This document shows positions 26,072 through 35,471 of a stretch of 64,000 nucleotides of DNA, piece by piece (the stretch's first letter is position 1; each line of letters begins with the position of its first letter). Source of the stretch: Polyangiaceae bacterium (GTDB lineage: Bacteria; Myxococcota_A; Polyangia; Polyangiales; Polyangiaceae); assembly GCA_013214025.1 (NCBI GenBank), contig JABSRN010000065.1:1-64000 (forward strand), read 5' to 3'. Below the pieces are notes generated by a model. The model had not been told where the DNA came from. It searched no databases and was given only the letters and a program-made list of their open reading frames with translations. Both the position numbers and the translations under genes were made by a program.

Positions 26072-28126
26072 CTACTCGTCACTCTCGCCGTCGTCCTGCT
26101 GGGATTGACTTCTGAGTAATTCGCGATCCGTGAGATAAAGGGTGCTGTAATCTCGGCGCGTTGCCGCGGCGGAGGCGCTGGTTGGGCGGGCGGCGGTCGC
26201 AGTGGCAGTGGGCGCTAGCTTGGGGGCAGCCGGGGGGGCCACGTTGACGCTCGGCAAATCGGGCGAGGCTGTGGGACTCGCGCCTCGTTCGAAGTGGGGA
26301 GCGTCGTCTACTACAATAGGGGCACTGGCCGCCGGAGGAGGGGCGACGGCGACGGCTTCCGGTAGCTGAATTACGTCGAGCAGCCGGTCGTAGCGGCTTC
26401 GAACCTCGGACAGCATGGCGCGTTCTTTCGGGCCGAGCATGGTGAGCGCGTCGAGCTTCAGAGACTCAGGGTCGATGTATTTCCCATCTCGCTTGGCACT
26501 GAAGTGAAGATGCGGTCCAGTGGAGCGCCCTGTAGAGCCGCAGTAGCCGACCACCTGCATGCGGGCGACACGGTCCCCGACTTTTAGTCCCGAGGCAAAG
26601 CGAGACAAGTGGGCGTAGCCTGTCTCGATTCCCGCGGAATGTTGAATCTTGACCAAGTTGCCGCTGGGTCCGGCGTTACCAATAAATGAGATCACCCCGG
26701 AGGAAGAGGCGCCGATGGGCGTGCCCGTAGGCGCGCCGAAATCGGTGCCGTTGTGCGGCATGATGATCTTCTTGATGGGATGCAGACGACGAGGATTGAA
26801 TTTCGATGTTCGAGGGGCGTCGGGGATCGGCTTCCGCCAGCCTCCCTGACCGGGAGCTCGCCCCCGGGCGTCGAAGTATCCCTTCGAGACTGTGCCTCGG
26901 AAGTAATACAGCCGCAGAGCTTTCTCGCCTACGGGCAGATACTCAATTGCCTCGATGCCACTGTAACGGGAGAACTGGCCGAGTACCGTCACCTCTTGGG
27001 CGATGATGCGAAAGCGATCGCCCGCTTGGATATCCCCGAGGCTGTAGCGCCCCTCAAGGGCGCGGCTGAGGACTGGGCTCAGCCCCTCTTCGAAGCCGGC
27101 AGCCTGACTGGAGAGCAGAAAGCCCTGCTTTGACACGGCGATAGCGCCCTGAACGCGTTCGCGTCCAATCTTCATGTCCAGCTTGCTGGCTCGTAGCAGC
27201 CCCTCTTTGTTTTCGCGAGCTTGATAGATTTCCTCGTCGTTTACGATGTACTCGAAGGCCAGCAAGCGTTGCCGGGGGCGGTCCAACAGAGCTGAGAAAC
27301 GATGAGAGCTCTTGCAGCGATCGAGGTTGCGCAATCCCTTGTAGGCGATGAGCAGACGGTAGGATTCCTTGAGCGGAACACCGGCGTCTTGGACAGCAAT
27401 TAAAAAGGCCTTCTTGCCAATCTTGCCGGTGACGCGACGTCGATCGGGGGTCATCTTGGCCTGTGCGATTCGCCAGGGACCCACCAGCTTGGGCTGTGCG
27501 GGGCGTGCCAGCACAGCCCCGATAGGCGCGTTGGCTGAATCCGCTGCATCGGCAGAGGCTGTGTCCTCTGCCTCCTCGGCGAATGGCAGAGTTTGTAACA
27601 TGGCGTAAATCGCCGCGCCGGCGATCAGGCCGCCCATGGCGGTAAGGATGGTCGCTGAGCCCTGGGACAGGCGTTTCCTTCCGGTGGTGTCGCCGCGAGG
27701 CGCGCTGCGCCGCTGTTTGGCGTATTCGTAGTCGTCGTCAGTGTCTTGATTCGGTGATTCGTCGAGGCTTGAGAAACGCGGGAAGTCGGAGGCCGGGGGT
27801 TCGTTCGGCTCTGCTGCTAGGTGGCCACTGGCGCGAGCTAACAGCTTGTCTCGAACCGGGTGTGAGCCACCGGAATGAGGGCCCTCCGCCTTCCTGTGCT
27901 TTGCCGGTGGGGTGCCACGCAGATCTAGATAGTCTGACGGGTCGACTTGGTCCGTCTCTTCTAGCGGTCTGTGCGCGGACAACAGCCCGCCTGGCCGTTC
28001 GTCGTCCGCGTCCTTGTTCGACGCCACGGCGGGCACGGTTAGCAGTCGGTCCGGCCAGCGGCAAGCTCGGTGCTGGCCCTCAGGCCCGGCGCAGACAGGC
28101 CTCCCAGCGGTGTGGGGAGCCTTCAT
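26072..28126 (-). CDS. M23-family metallopeptidase, membrane-anchored
   Basis: A cytoplasmic-side, acidic and Pro-rich N terminus (about 1-155) precedes one membrane segment (158-178), then a periplasmic part. The C-terminal peptidase domain has HNGTDF (first zinc His and Asp) and HLHF, with the intervening ETGYAHLSRF strand, so the LAS zinc site is intact. The region upstream (YYFRGTVSKGYFDARGR) resembles the domain preceding M23 in OapA/MepM-like endopeptidases. This suggests cleavage of peptidoglycan cross-links. The tail is Ala/Pro-rich. The start is uncertain: ATG at 28126 (GGG upstream) or GTG at 28027. The gene is convergent with the histidine kinase gene. Confidence 0.85.
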   Translation of the reverse strand: MKAPHTAGRPVCAGPEGQHRACRWPDRLLTVPAVASNKDADDERPGGLLSAHRPLEETDQVDPSDYLDLRGTPPAKHRKAEGPHSGGSHPVRDKLLARASGHLAAEPNEPPASDFPRFSSLDESPNQDTDDDYEYAKQRRSAPRGDTTGRKRLSQGSATILTAMGGLIAGAAIYAMLQTLPFAEEAEDTASADAADSANAPIGAVLARPAQPKLVGPWRIAQAKMTPDRRRVTGKIGKKAFLIAVQDAGVPLKESYRLLIAYKGLRNLDRCKSSHRFSALLDRPRQRLLAFEYIVNDEEIYQARENKEGLLRASKLDMKIGRERVQGAIAVSKQGFLLSSQAAGFEEGLSPVLSRALEGRYSLGDIQAGDRFRIIAQEVTVLGQFSRYSGIEAIEYLPVGEKALRLYYFRGTVSKGYFDARGRAPGQGGWRKPIPDAPRTSKFNPRRLHPIKKIIMPHNGTDFGAPTGTPIGASSSGVISFIGNAGPSGNLVKIQHSAGIETGYAHLSRFASGLKVGDRVARMQVVGYCGSTGRSTGPHLHFSAKRDGKYIDPESLKLDALTMLGPKERAMLSEVRSRYDRLLDVIQLPEAVAVAPPPAASAPIVVDDAPHFERGASPTASPDLPSVNVAPPAAPKLAPTATATAARPTSASAAATRRDYSTLYLTDRELLRSQSQQDDGESDE

Positions 28127-28370
28127 CAGGCCCTGAACGCATGACGCAAATGAGTATCAAGCTGTCGAATTCGCACAGAAATATTGGATATAGGGGGCTC
28201 CCTCGTGGGCTGCCGCATGTTCCGGGGTGCCCGGCCACGAGCCCCACTCGTGGGCGTGAATGGGTCGAAGGCTTCTGTCGTCGCCATCCAGCGTTATCCG
28301 TTAAGCTTAGTTGTCCACCTTTGGGGCGGGCGAGATCTGCGGTTTCCCGAACCGCGTTCACTGAGAGAGC

Positions 28371-29114
28371 GTGATGGACGACAAGCTAAAACAACTGCTC
28401 CTCCTGGGGCGCGAGCACTACGAGAAGCGTGAGTACGATCAGGCGGAGCCGCTGTTGCAGCAGGTCGTAAAGTTGAGCGATCGCTACGCGGACGTCTTCG
28501 ACATGTTGGGAGTGATTTCCCACACCCATGCCCAACTGCCGCGGGCGCGTGCCTACTTCGAGCGCGCCATTGCGCTGAATCCGAATTACACCGAAGCGCA
28601 ACTCAACCTGATGGTGACGTTGAACGATCTCGGGGATTACGAAGCCGCGCGTGAAATTTACGGCAACCTGCGAACCCGCGATGGCACCGAGCAAAAGGAT
28701 TCCTTCGCCAAAGGCAAGATCGCCAACATGCACGCCGAACTGGCGAGTGCCTATCAGGATTTGGGTATGGCCAACCATGCGGCCGCTGAGCTCGAAAAGG
28801 CAGTGGCCCTTTGCCCTGAATTTTCCGATCTCCGAACTCGCTTGGCGATCCTGTACCGAGACAATGGCGACCCAAGTCGGGCGTTGTTGCAGGTAGACTC
28901 CGCTCTGGCCGCCAAACCCGACTACTCGGCGGCGCGAGTCCTGCGCGGTGTGTTGTTCCTGAGCCAAGGTGATCCCGCCAAGGCGGCGGACGAGTTCAAC
29001 ACGGTGCTCGCCTCGGACCCCGATAACAAGAGCGCCAGGATGTATCTGAAGATTGCCGCGAGCCGGCCATCCCAGGTCCCGCCTCAGCCCGACAGCTCGG
29101 GCTCCGCGTCGTAG
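28371..29114 (+). CDS. TPR-repeat protein
   Basis: The 247-residue protein is built from about five tetratricopeptide repeats, for example HYEKREYDQAEPLLQQVVKLS, ARAYFERAIALNPNYTEAQ, and a last SQGDPAKAADEFNTVLASDPDN. It has no signal peptide or catalytic domain, so it is likely a soluble scaffold. The start is a GTG directly followed by ATG at 28374, with GAGAG upstream. The short C-terminal tail is Pro/Ser-rich. It is divergent from the M23 peptidase gene and convergent with the hydrolase gene. TPR proteins of this type often act in complex assembly; the partner is unknown. Confidence 0.85.
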   Translation: MMDDKLKQLLLLGREHYEKREYDQAEPLLQQVVKLSDRYADVFDMLGVISHTHAQLPRARAYFERAIALNPNYTEAQLNLMVTLNDLGDYEAAREIYGNLRTRDGTEQKDSFAKGKIANMHAELASAYQDLGMANHAAAELEKAVALCPEFSDLRTRLAILYRDNGDPSRALLQVDSALAAKPDYSAARVLRGVLFLSQGDPAKAADEFNTVLASDPDNKSARMYLKIAASRPSQVPPQPDSSGSAS

Positions 29115-29171
29115 TCCCGTAGGCCTGGCCGTAAATCGCGTGCGCCGCGTTATCGAGACTGTGGGGACAGC

Positions 29172-30032
29172 CTACAGTAGGTACTTGTTGAGCGCGTCGG
29201 TCATCCCGGCGGGGTTATCGATCATGATGTTGTGGGACGCGCCTTCGACGGCGGCGCCTTCCGCGTTGGGCATGATTTCGCACATCTTCTGAACCGTGGG
29301 CTCCGAAAGCATTTTCGACTCTGCACCGCGCACCACAAGTGTGGGGCAGGTGATTTTCGCTACATCGGCCCAGAGCTTGCCCTCTTCTTTTTTTGCCCAA
29401 GCTTCGCGGTCGAAATCCTTCTTGTGCTTGGGATCCTCTTTCGACTTCGGCTTGTAAAACCCCGGATCTAACTTGGGGATCCACATGCCATCGTCACGCT
29501 GCTTGAGCCAGTGGTGGGCGAGGGTCTCGAGCGTGTCCATGGAGGCGCGCCGATACATCATCTTCAACATTTTTGCGTACTGCTCGGGTCGCTTGAAGAC
29601 GGGTTCAAAACTGGCGTCGCCGCCGCCGCCGCCGCCCTTGCCCTTGAGTTGAGCACCGGCGTCCACCAGAACAAGGCGCTTGAGCCGGTCTGGAAAGCGC
29701 GCGGCCAATCCGATCAGCGCGTGTCCGGAGGTGGAATGCGCAACGATGGTCGCTTGGGGAATTTCTAGGTGATCCAATACCGAGATCAAGTCTTTGCCGA
29801 TCATCACGTGGTGATAATTGAAGCTGGGATCGTAGTCGGAGTCACCATGTCCCCGCAGATCGAGGGCGAGACATTGATACTTAGCGGCGAGGGATTTCGC
29901 CATTGGGTCCCAAACACGAGCGCTGTGGCCGAAGCCGTGCAGCATCAGCAGCGGTTCGCCTTCCTGGCTCCACTGCACAAGGTTCAAACTGAGATCACTG
30001 GCACCCGGGACGGCGCGATGGGTCGGCTCCAT
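29172..30032 (-). CDS. Alpha/beta hydrolase with atypical nucleophile elbow
   Basis: The 286-residue product has the alpha/beta hydrolase order: LMLHGFGHSARVWDP (oxyanion loop), LDLRGHGDSDY, then VAHSTSGHALIGLAARFP, then a later acid (CPTLVVRGAESKM) and the terminal His in VEGASHNIMIDNP. In place of the usual GxSxG the nucleophile elbow reads AHSTS, so both glycines are replaced. The Ser/Asp(Glu)/His set otherwise seems present. A Gly-rich insert (GKGGGGGGD) lies near residue 130. The gene is convergent with the TPR gene. Hydrolase specificity cannot be told from sequence. Confidence 0.8.
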   Translation of the reverse strand: MEPTHRAVPGASDLSLNLVQWSQEGEPLLMLHGFGHSARVWDPMAKSLAAKYQCLALDLRGHGDSDYDPSFNYHHVMIGKDLISVLDHLEIPQATIVAHSTSGHALIGLAARFPDRLKRLVLVDAGAQLKGKGGGGGGDASFEPVFKRPEQYAKMLKMMYRRASMDTLETLAHHWLKQRDDGMWIPKLDPGFYKPKSKEDPKHKKDFDREAWAKKEEGKLWADVAKITCPTLVVRGAESKMLSEPTVQKMCEIMPNAEGAAVEGASHNIMIDNPAGMTDALNKYLL

Positions 30033-30224
30033 AGGGCCCCTCTTAGCACGGGCGAAAGTAGCGATTGTTGTCCAAGAGATCGGAGTGTCAGATTGTCAAA
30101 GACCGTAGGCGTTGCCGCTACTCGTCTTGCCACTCTGTCCGAAGCGCTAATAACCCCCGGATAAAATCCGCCAAAAATGGCCGATTTTCTCTCCGGCATG
30201 ACCTTTGCTCTCTGAATCGTCATC

Positions 30225-30605
30225 ATGTCCCTCACCAGCTTCTCCCGTGGTCCGACCGTGCTCCAGCTTGGCATTCTCGCACTGTTCGTAATCGGCATTG
30301 GCGGTGCCGTTCAGTTGGCCGGGCCGGATGAGACCGACCGGTTGGGCGAGGCGTCGGATACGGCTGGGGAGATCCTTGCGGCGGCCGAGGCTTGGCAATC
30401 GGAGAACACAGATCGCGGGTGCCCCACTCTCTCAAGACTGATGTCGGACAATCAACTGGCCGAGGATGCGCGAGTGGAGGACCCCTGGGGTCAGCGATTC
30501 AGCATTCAGTGTGAGGACGCGGACATCATGGTTCGCTCTGCTGGTCGAGATGGTCGCAACCGCACGTCCGACGATGTTCGTGCCGGGTCGAATCTCTCGT
30601 CCTGA
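30225..30605 (+). CDS. GspG-like C-terminal domain protein, orphan
   Basis: The 126-residue protein has one N-terminal hydrophobic helix (VLQLGILALFVIGIGGAVQL) and a C-terminal part with EDPWGQRFSI followed by RSAGRDGRNRTSDDV. This resembles the conserved DPWG and calcium-binding loop of type II secretion major pseudopilins. The prepilin-type leader cleavage and GFxxxE motif of true pseudopilins is not visible, so this is either a divergent minor pseudopilin or a membrane-anchored domain relative. No Gsp genes neighbour it. It lies upstream of aat with a 63-bp gap. Confidence 0.6.
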   Translation: MSLTSFSRGPTVLQLGILALFVIGIGGAVQLAGPDETDRLGEASDTAGEILAAAEAWQSENTDRGCPTLSRLMSDNQLAEDARVEDPWGQRFSIQCEDADIMVRSAGRDGRNRTSDDVRAGSNLSS

Positions 30606-30668
30606 GCGGCGCAGAGAGCTTTTGAGCGGCCGCTTCGCTCATCGCGCTAGCGGGTGTAGCCTCAGAAC

Positions 30669-31382
30669 ATGCAGGCTACACCGTGGCTAATCCTTCCGGG
30701 TCGTGGGGTACAATTCCCGAACCCCGAAGACTTCGACGATGAAGGGCTGATCGCGGTGGGCGGAGATCTGTCCCCAGAGAGACTGCTTTCGGCCTACCAG
30801 AGCGGGATATTTCCATGGTTTAGCGAAGGCGTGCCCCCTCTGTGGTGGAGTCCGAACCCGCGCGCCGTCATTGAACCGGAAGAGCTCCACATCTCTCGGA
30901 GCATGCGTCGCTTGCTCCAGCGCGGGACCTACCGGCTCAGTGTGAACACGGCCTTCGCGTCGGTCATGCGGGGCTGCGCCGAGGAGCGGGAGGACGGCAC
31001 GTGGATCCTGCCGGAAATGCTGGACGCGTATAGCTGCCTTCACCGACTAGGCCATGCTCACAGTATTGAAGTTTGGAGCCAGGACGAGCTGGTGGGTGGA
31101 CTCTACGGGGTGCAGCGCGGGGGGCTATTTGCCGCCGAAAGCATGTTTCATCGCTCCAGCAATGCCTCGAAGGTCGCGTTGGTAGGCGCTGTTCGGGGAT
31201 TCGGGCGCATGGGCATGAGGTTGTTCGACGTGCAATTCGTCACGGAGCATCTCAAGTCTCTGGGGGCGAAGGAGATGTCCCGTTCTGACTACCTCTTGCG
31301 GCTTTCCGCTGCCGCGAGCCAGAGCCAGGAGAGCTTTGCTCGCGCCAATCTGGGGGCATCAAAAGACCTGTTAGAACAGTGA
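30669..31382 (+). CDS. aat: Leucyl/phenylalanyl-tRNA-protein transferase
   Basis: Aat adds Leu or Phe from aminoacyl-tRNA to proteins with N-terminal Arg or Lys, feeding the Clp N-degron pathway. The 237-residue sequence matches the family closely: FPNPEDFDDEGLIAVGGDLSPERLLSAYQSGIFPWF, WWSPNPRAVI, GLYGVQRGGLFAAESMFHR and FDVQFVTEHLKSLGA. The length is the usual one. It precedes the cysD-cysN genes in the same orientation with a gap of about 60 bp, and is probably not functionally linked to them. Confidence 0.95.
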   Translation: MQATPWLILPGRGVQFPNPEDFDDEGLIAVGGDLSPERLLSAYQSGIFPWFSEGVPPLWWSPNPRAVIEPEELHISRSMRRLLQRGTYRLSVNTAFASVMRGCAEEREDGTWILPEMLDAYSCLHRLGHAHSIEVWSQDELVGGLYGVQRGGLFAAESMFHRSSNASKVALVGAVRGFGRMGMRLFDVQFVTEHLKSLGAKEMSRSDYLLRLSAAASQSQESFARANLGASKDLLEQ

Positions 31383-31445
31383 TTACAGCCGCTTACCACG
31401 TTCCCTCGAAAGCCAATCGGAAAGGTGTTAAATACGCGCCCCCTC

Positions 31446-32420
31446 ATGACCCCCGAACTATCGACAACATCGTCCAGCCGAACCGCCAACGCTGGTGACA
31501 TGGCGGACGCTGCCGTGTCCCGTCGTCTCTCGCACCTGCGCCAGCTGGAAGCCGAGAGCATTCACATCATCCGCGAGGTTGCCGCCGAGTTCGACAACCC
31601 GGTGATGCTCTATTCCATCGGCAAAGATTCGTCGGTGATGGCTCGCCTCGCACGCAAAGCCTTTTATCCGGCGAAGCTGCCCTTCCCGATGCTGCACATC
31701 GACACCACGTGGAAGTTCAAGGAGATGATCGAGTTTCGAGATCGCTTCTGCGCCGAACACGACATCGACTTGATTGTGCATACGAATCAAGAGGGTAAGA
31801 AGGCGAACATCAACCCCTTCGACCACGGCAGCAACAAGTACACCGACGTCATGAAGACCCAGGCGTTGTTGCAGGCTCTCAAGAGCGGCGGCTACGACGC
31901 GGCCTTCGGCGGAGCGCGTCGCGATGAGGAAAAGTCCCGGGCGAAAGAGCGAATCTACTCCTTCCGAAATCGATTCGGTCAATGGGATCCTAAGAATCAG
32001 CGCCCGGAACTCTGGAATTTGTATAACGGTCAGCTCACCCGTGGCGAAAGCATACGCGTCTTCCCCATCTCCAACTGGACGGAGCTGGATGTCTGGCTGT
32101 ACATCCACTTGGAGAAAATCCCGATCGTACCTCTGTACTTCGCCAAAAAGCGCCCGGTCGTTGAGCGCGAGGGCATCCTTGTGATGGTGGACGATGAGCG
32201 CTTGCCACTGGCTCCGGACGAAGTACCTAAAGAAGAGCTAGTCCGCTTTCGGACACTGGGTTGTTACCCTCTGACCGGCGCGCAAAAATCTGCAGCCACG
32301 ACTCTGCCGGAAATCATCCGAGAGATGTTGTTGACCAATCACTCTGAGCGCTCAGGCCGGCTTATCGATCACGACGAAGACGGATCGATGGAGAAAAAGA
32401 AGCGCGAAGGCTACTTCTAG
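31446..32420 (+). CDS. cysD: Sulfate adenylyltransferase subunit 2
   Basis: CysD with CysN makes adenosine 5'-phosphosulfate (APS) from sulfate and ATP. The PP-loop reads SIGKDSS, and the family pattern [34 protein letters not shown] and [15 protein letters not shown] is clear. The C-terminal end has GYF, the usual finish. The ATG at 31446 is chosen. An in-frame GTG at 31425 and a later ATG near 31500 are alternatives, since the core homology starts around [14 protein letters not shown]. Neither has a good ribosome binding site. A 79-bp gap leads to cysN. Confidence 0.95.
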   Translation: MTPELSTTSSSRTANAGDMADAAVSRRLSHLRQLEAESIHIIREVAAEFDNPVMLYSIGKDSSVMARLARKAFYPAKLPFPMLHIDTTWKFKEMIEFRDRFCAEHDIDLIVHTNQEGKKANINPFDHGSNKYTDVMKTQALLQALKSGGYDAAFGGARRDEEKSRAKERIYSFRNRFGQWDPKNQRPELWNLYNGQLTRGESIRVFPISNWTELDVWLYIHLEKIPIVPLYFAKKRPVVEREGILVMVDDERLPLAPDEVPKEELVRFRTLGCYPLTGAQKSAATTLPEIIREMLLTNHSERSGRLIDHDEDGSMEKKKREGYF

Positions 32421-32499
32421 AGGCCACAGTAGCCGATCACGGCTCTGGAATGCCCCAGAGAGTCGGCATGGCACCTCCCCACTGGGGACTACGGATTTC

Positions 32500-34338
32500 A
32501 TGGACCAAGAGACAGAACTAATCGAACGCGATATTGACGGCTATCTGGTGATGCACCAAGAGAAGGAGCTCCTTCGTTTGGTTGCCGTCGGATCTGTCGA
32601 TGATGGCAAATCCACCCTGATCGGCCGATTGCTTCATGACACCCACGGGGTCTACGAAGATCAGCTGCATGCCGTGAAAAAAGCCTCCACCCAGGAGGGC
32701 ATGGAGATCGATTTTTCGCTATTCACGGACGGATTGGTGGCGGAGCGCGAGCAGGGCATCACGATCGATGTGGCGTATCGCTATTTTTCGACGGTGAAGC
32801 GTAAGTTCATCATCGCCGACACCCCGGGCCATGTGCAGTACACGCGTAATATGGCCACCGGCGCGTCGACGGCCAACGTCGGCGTTATCTTGATTGATGC
32901 TCGTCTGGGCGTGCTGCAGCAGTCACGCCGCCACGCCTACATTGCGTCCCTGCTGGGGATCCCGCACTTGGCCGTTGCGGTGAACAAGATGGATCTCAAG
33001 GACTACGACGAGGGCGTCTATCGGGCGATCGTGGACGATTTTACGGCCTTCGCGCGTCAGCTGCGCTTCAAGGATGTGCAGTTCGTTCCTATCTCGGCTC
33101 TGAAGGGCGACAACGTTGTGCACGCGAGTGAGCGCATGCCCTGGCACAAGGGTGGGACCATGTTGGACTACCTGGAGAGGGTGCCGATCGCCGAGGACCG
33201 CAACCTGAAGGACTTCCGCTATCCGGTTCAGTACGTCCTGCGCCCGGATCTAGACTATCGCGGATTCGCGGGTGAGATTTCGTCCGGCGTGATTCGCCCC
33301 GGCGACTCCATTACCGTGCTGCCGTCGCGCCAAGAAACAAAAGTGGCGGGCATTGATGTTTTCGACGGAGAACTAGCGGAGGCTTATGCGCCCATGAGTG
33401 TCGCTATTCGTCTAGAGGATGAGGTCGACGTCAGTCGCGGCGATATGTTGGTGCGAACTGGTGAACTGCCCCACGTACGGGATTGCTTCGAGGCCATGGT
33501 GGTGTGGATGAACCAGCAGGAGCTCGATACCGAGAAGTCCTACCTGATCAAACACACGACCCAGACCACTCGCGTCGATGTCGAAGCCGTGATCTCGAAG
33601 ACGGAACTAGAGACGCTGGAGGCCCACAGCGTAGACACGTTGGGACTCAATGACATCGGTCGCATTCGTTTGCGGACGCATCGTCCTCTGTACATCGACT
33701 CCTATATTAGCAACCGCAAAACCGGCGCGTTCATTCTGATCGATTCCCTGACCAACGCTACGGTCGCGAACGGGATGATCATCGAGCCGGAGGTCGGCGT
33801 TTCTCAGATGCCGAGGGCCGATGTCAATGAGCCGGCTCGATCTGTGCGGTCTCAGGTGAGTCCCAAGGAGCGAGGGAATCGCCTAGGACAGAAGCCGGGC
33901 CTCGTTATCCTGTGTGGCGCACCAGCATCCGGCAAGTCTGCCATCGCCTACGCTCTGGAGCGCCGGTTGACCGACTTGGGTCGGGTGGCGACTGTTCTGG
34001 ATGATACGGGGCAGGGGACCAGTCAGTCGGTTCGAATGTTTGCGGCCTCCGCGCTGTTTCACGCCGGGTTGATCACGATCGTATCGGCGCCAACGGACGA
34101 GGTCGACCGAAAAGAGCTGGCAACTTTGGCGTCGGACGCGGCGGTCGAAGTGTGGGTGAACACGCCAGCGAGCTTGTGCCGCAAGCGCGACCACCGCGGC
34201 AGCTATGACCAGGGGGCGCCGGCTTTCGTGGAGCCTTCGTCGCCGGCACTCAGCCTATCCCTGGCGGATCTTGCCCCGGAACTAGCGGCGCGGAAGATCG
34301 CAGAACTGCTGGAAGAGCGCGGTCTGTACTCCCAATAA
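32500..34338 (+). CDS. cysN: Sulfate adenylyltransferase subunit 1 with a degenerate APS-kinase-like C-terminal domain
   Basis: Residues 1-450 are the GTPase subunit CysN: G1 GSVDDGKST, the switch region EREQGITIDVAYR, DTPGHVQYTRNM and the NKMD motif, all intact. From about 466 a second domain resembles APS kinase (CysC) of the CysNC fusion. Its Walker A GAPASGKSA at 471-479 is recognisable. The usual CysC motifs (DGD-x-x-R, LGFS, and the RxxNxxR region) are not seen, and the domain is only about 146 residues. It is therefore likely a decayed or repurposed kinase domain. CysNC normally couples APS synthesis to PAPS formation; here only the first step can be assigned. Confidence 0.88.
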   Translation: MDQETELIERDIDGYLVMHQEKELLRLVAVGSVDDGKSTLIGRLLHDTHGVYEDQLHAVKKASTQEGMEIDFSLFTDGLVAEREQGITIDVAYRYFSTVKRKFIIADTPGHVQYTRNMATGASTANVGVILIDARLGVLQQSRRHAYIASLLGIPHLAVAVNKMDLKDYDEGVYRAIVDDFTAFARQLRFKDVQFVPISALKGDNVVHASERMPWHKGGTMLDYLERVPIAEDRNLKDFRYPVQYVLRPDLDYRGFAGEISSGVIRPGDSITVLPSRQETKVAGIDVFDGELAEAYAPMSVAIRLEDEVDVSRGDMLVRTGELPHVRDCFEAMVVWMNQQELDTEKSYLIKHTTQTTRVDVEAVISKTELETLEAHSVDTLGLNDIGRIRLRTHRPLYIDSYISNRKTGAFILIDSLTNATVANGMIIEPEVGVSQMPRADVNEPARSVRSQVSPKERGNRLGQKPGLVILCGAPASGKSAIAYALERRLTDLGRVATVLDDTGQGTSQSVRMFAASALFHAGLITIVSAPTDEVDRKELATLASDAAVEVWVNTPASLCRKRDHRGSYDQGAPAFVEPSSPALSLSLADLAPELAARKIAELLEERGLYSQ

Positions 34339-34475
34339 TCAACGGATCGTACAGAACAATCCACCGGAACTCGTCGGCCGAGACGGCGTCATGGGTGATT
34401 TTTCCTGAGTATCGGTCTAGCGTGGCGCCGGAAGACGCCGCGCCCTAGCGTCGTCGAGTTCACGGAAGAGGAAGC

Positions 34476-35333
34476 ATGCGCCGCACGATCAGCACACTAC
34501 CCGCACTCGTTTTGATCGGAGCCATGGCCCTCGGCTGTGGCTATTCCGAAGATGAGTGGCAGGCCCAGCTCTCCAAATACGGGAAGCTCGATCAAGCACA
34601 CAAGTCGCAGTCCAAAACATTGGCCGAGATTCAGGCAGAGCTTGGCGGTGCGAAGGCGCGAGTCAAGCTGTTGGTGGAACAGCTGGAGGCGATGGGCGTC
34701 AACTTGGACGAAACTCAGGCGCAGCTCGAAGTGAGTGGCTCGGAAAACGATATCCTCGCCGCGAACCTGGCCGAGGTGAACCGCGCGCTAGTGGAGTACA
34801 AGGCCCGGGCCGTTCAGTTGGAAAAGATCAAGAACCGCTTCGAAGTTCTGCGCGACAAGCTGAAGAAGCTGACCAACCTCGGTCTCAAGGTGGCCATTCG
34901 CCACAATCGAATGGTGATATCCTTGCCCGGCGATGTGTTGTTCGCTTCCGGGCGCGACAATTTGCGTGCCGAGGGTGTGCAGGTGTTGGCGGCCGTGGCT
35001 CACGTGATTCGAACCGACGATCAGCTGGCCAAACGGTACTTTCAGATTGCTGGACACACCGACAGCAACGCCCTGAAGGGCGGACGCTTCAAAGACAACT
35101 GGGGCCTTTCTGCCATGCGGGCTCGCGAAGTGCTCGTCTTCATGATCGCACCGCTCGACGGGGACACCGGCGGCGGAGGGCTCAGCTCGGAGCGACTTCA
35201 CGCCGCGGGATATGCGGCCACCGACTCGATCGCGAGCAACGATACCAAAGAGGGACGGCAGACCAATCGTCGTGTGGAATTGGTGTTGATGCCGGATGTT
35301 GAGGAAATGCTCGACCTAAAGGGCATGCTGTAG
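34476..35333 (+). CDS. OmpA-family lipoprotein with coiled coil
   Basis: The 285-residue protein begins with a signal peptide ending AMALGC, so Cys21 is likely lipidated. A helical coiled-coil region follows (about 30-140: ARVKLLVEQLEAMGVNLDETQ). The C-terminal domain is OmpA/MotB-like and binds peptidoglycan: VLFASGRDNLR, IAGHTDSNAL, LSAMRAREVLVF, and TKEGRQTNRRVEL with the two Arg typical of diaminopimelate contact. It resembles outer-membrane tethers of the Pal family, though the long helical linker is different. It precedes the ECF sigma operon, from which it is probably separate. Confidence 0.9.
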   Translation: MRRTISTLPALVLIGAMALGCGYSEDEWQAQLSKYGKLDQAHKSQSKTLAEIQAELGGAKARVKLLVEQLEAMGVNLDETQAQLEVSGSENDILAANLAEVNRALVEYKARAVQLEKIKNRFEVLRDKLKKLTNLGLKVAIRHNRMVISLPGDVLFASGRDNLRAEGVQVLAAVAHVIRTDDQLAKRYFQIAGHTDSNALKGGRFKDNWGLSAMRAREVLVFMIAPLDGDTGGGGLSSERLHAAGYAATDSIASNDTKEGRQTNRRVELVLMPDVEEMLDLKGML

Positions 35334-35398
35334 ATAGCTACGCCCGGCCGGAATTACCAAGATTCGCCGGGAAAGCCGGCATTTACCCTCGCGGCAGA

Positions 35399-35421
35399 AA
35401 CCTGGGGAGCGGCCCCCGCGT
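35399..35421 (+). promoter_or_regulatory. ECF-type promoter upstream of the sigma gene
   Basis: AACC at 35399-35402 and CGT at 35419-35421 are separated by exactly 16 bp, the classical ECF sigma -35/-10 pattern (AAC-N16-CGT). It lies about 50 bp ahead of the ECF sigma gene, consistent with autoregulation, as seen for many ECF factors. The call is by pattern only. Confidence 0.45.
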
Positions 35422-35471
35422 ACTCTCGGGGTGCCACTCAATTTCTGTCGCCGATTTCAGAGGAGCTACCT

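Noticed and set aside
32461-32490. Sigma-54 promoter (TGGCAC) before cysN
   Set aside because: The downstream TTGC element at the right distance is missing.
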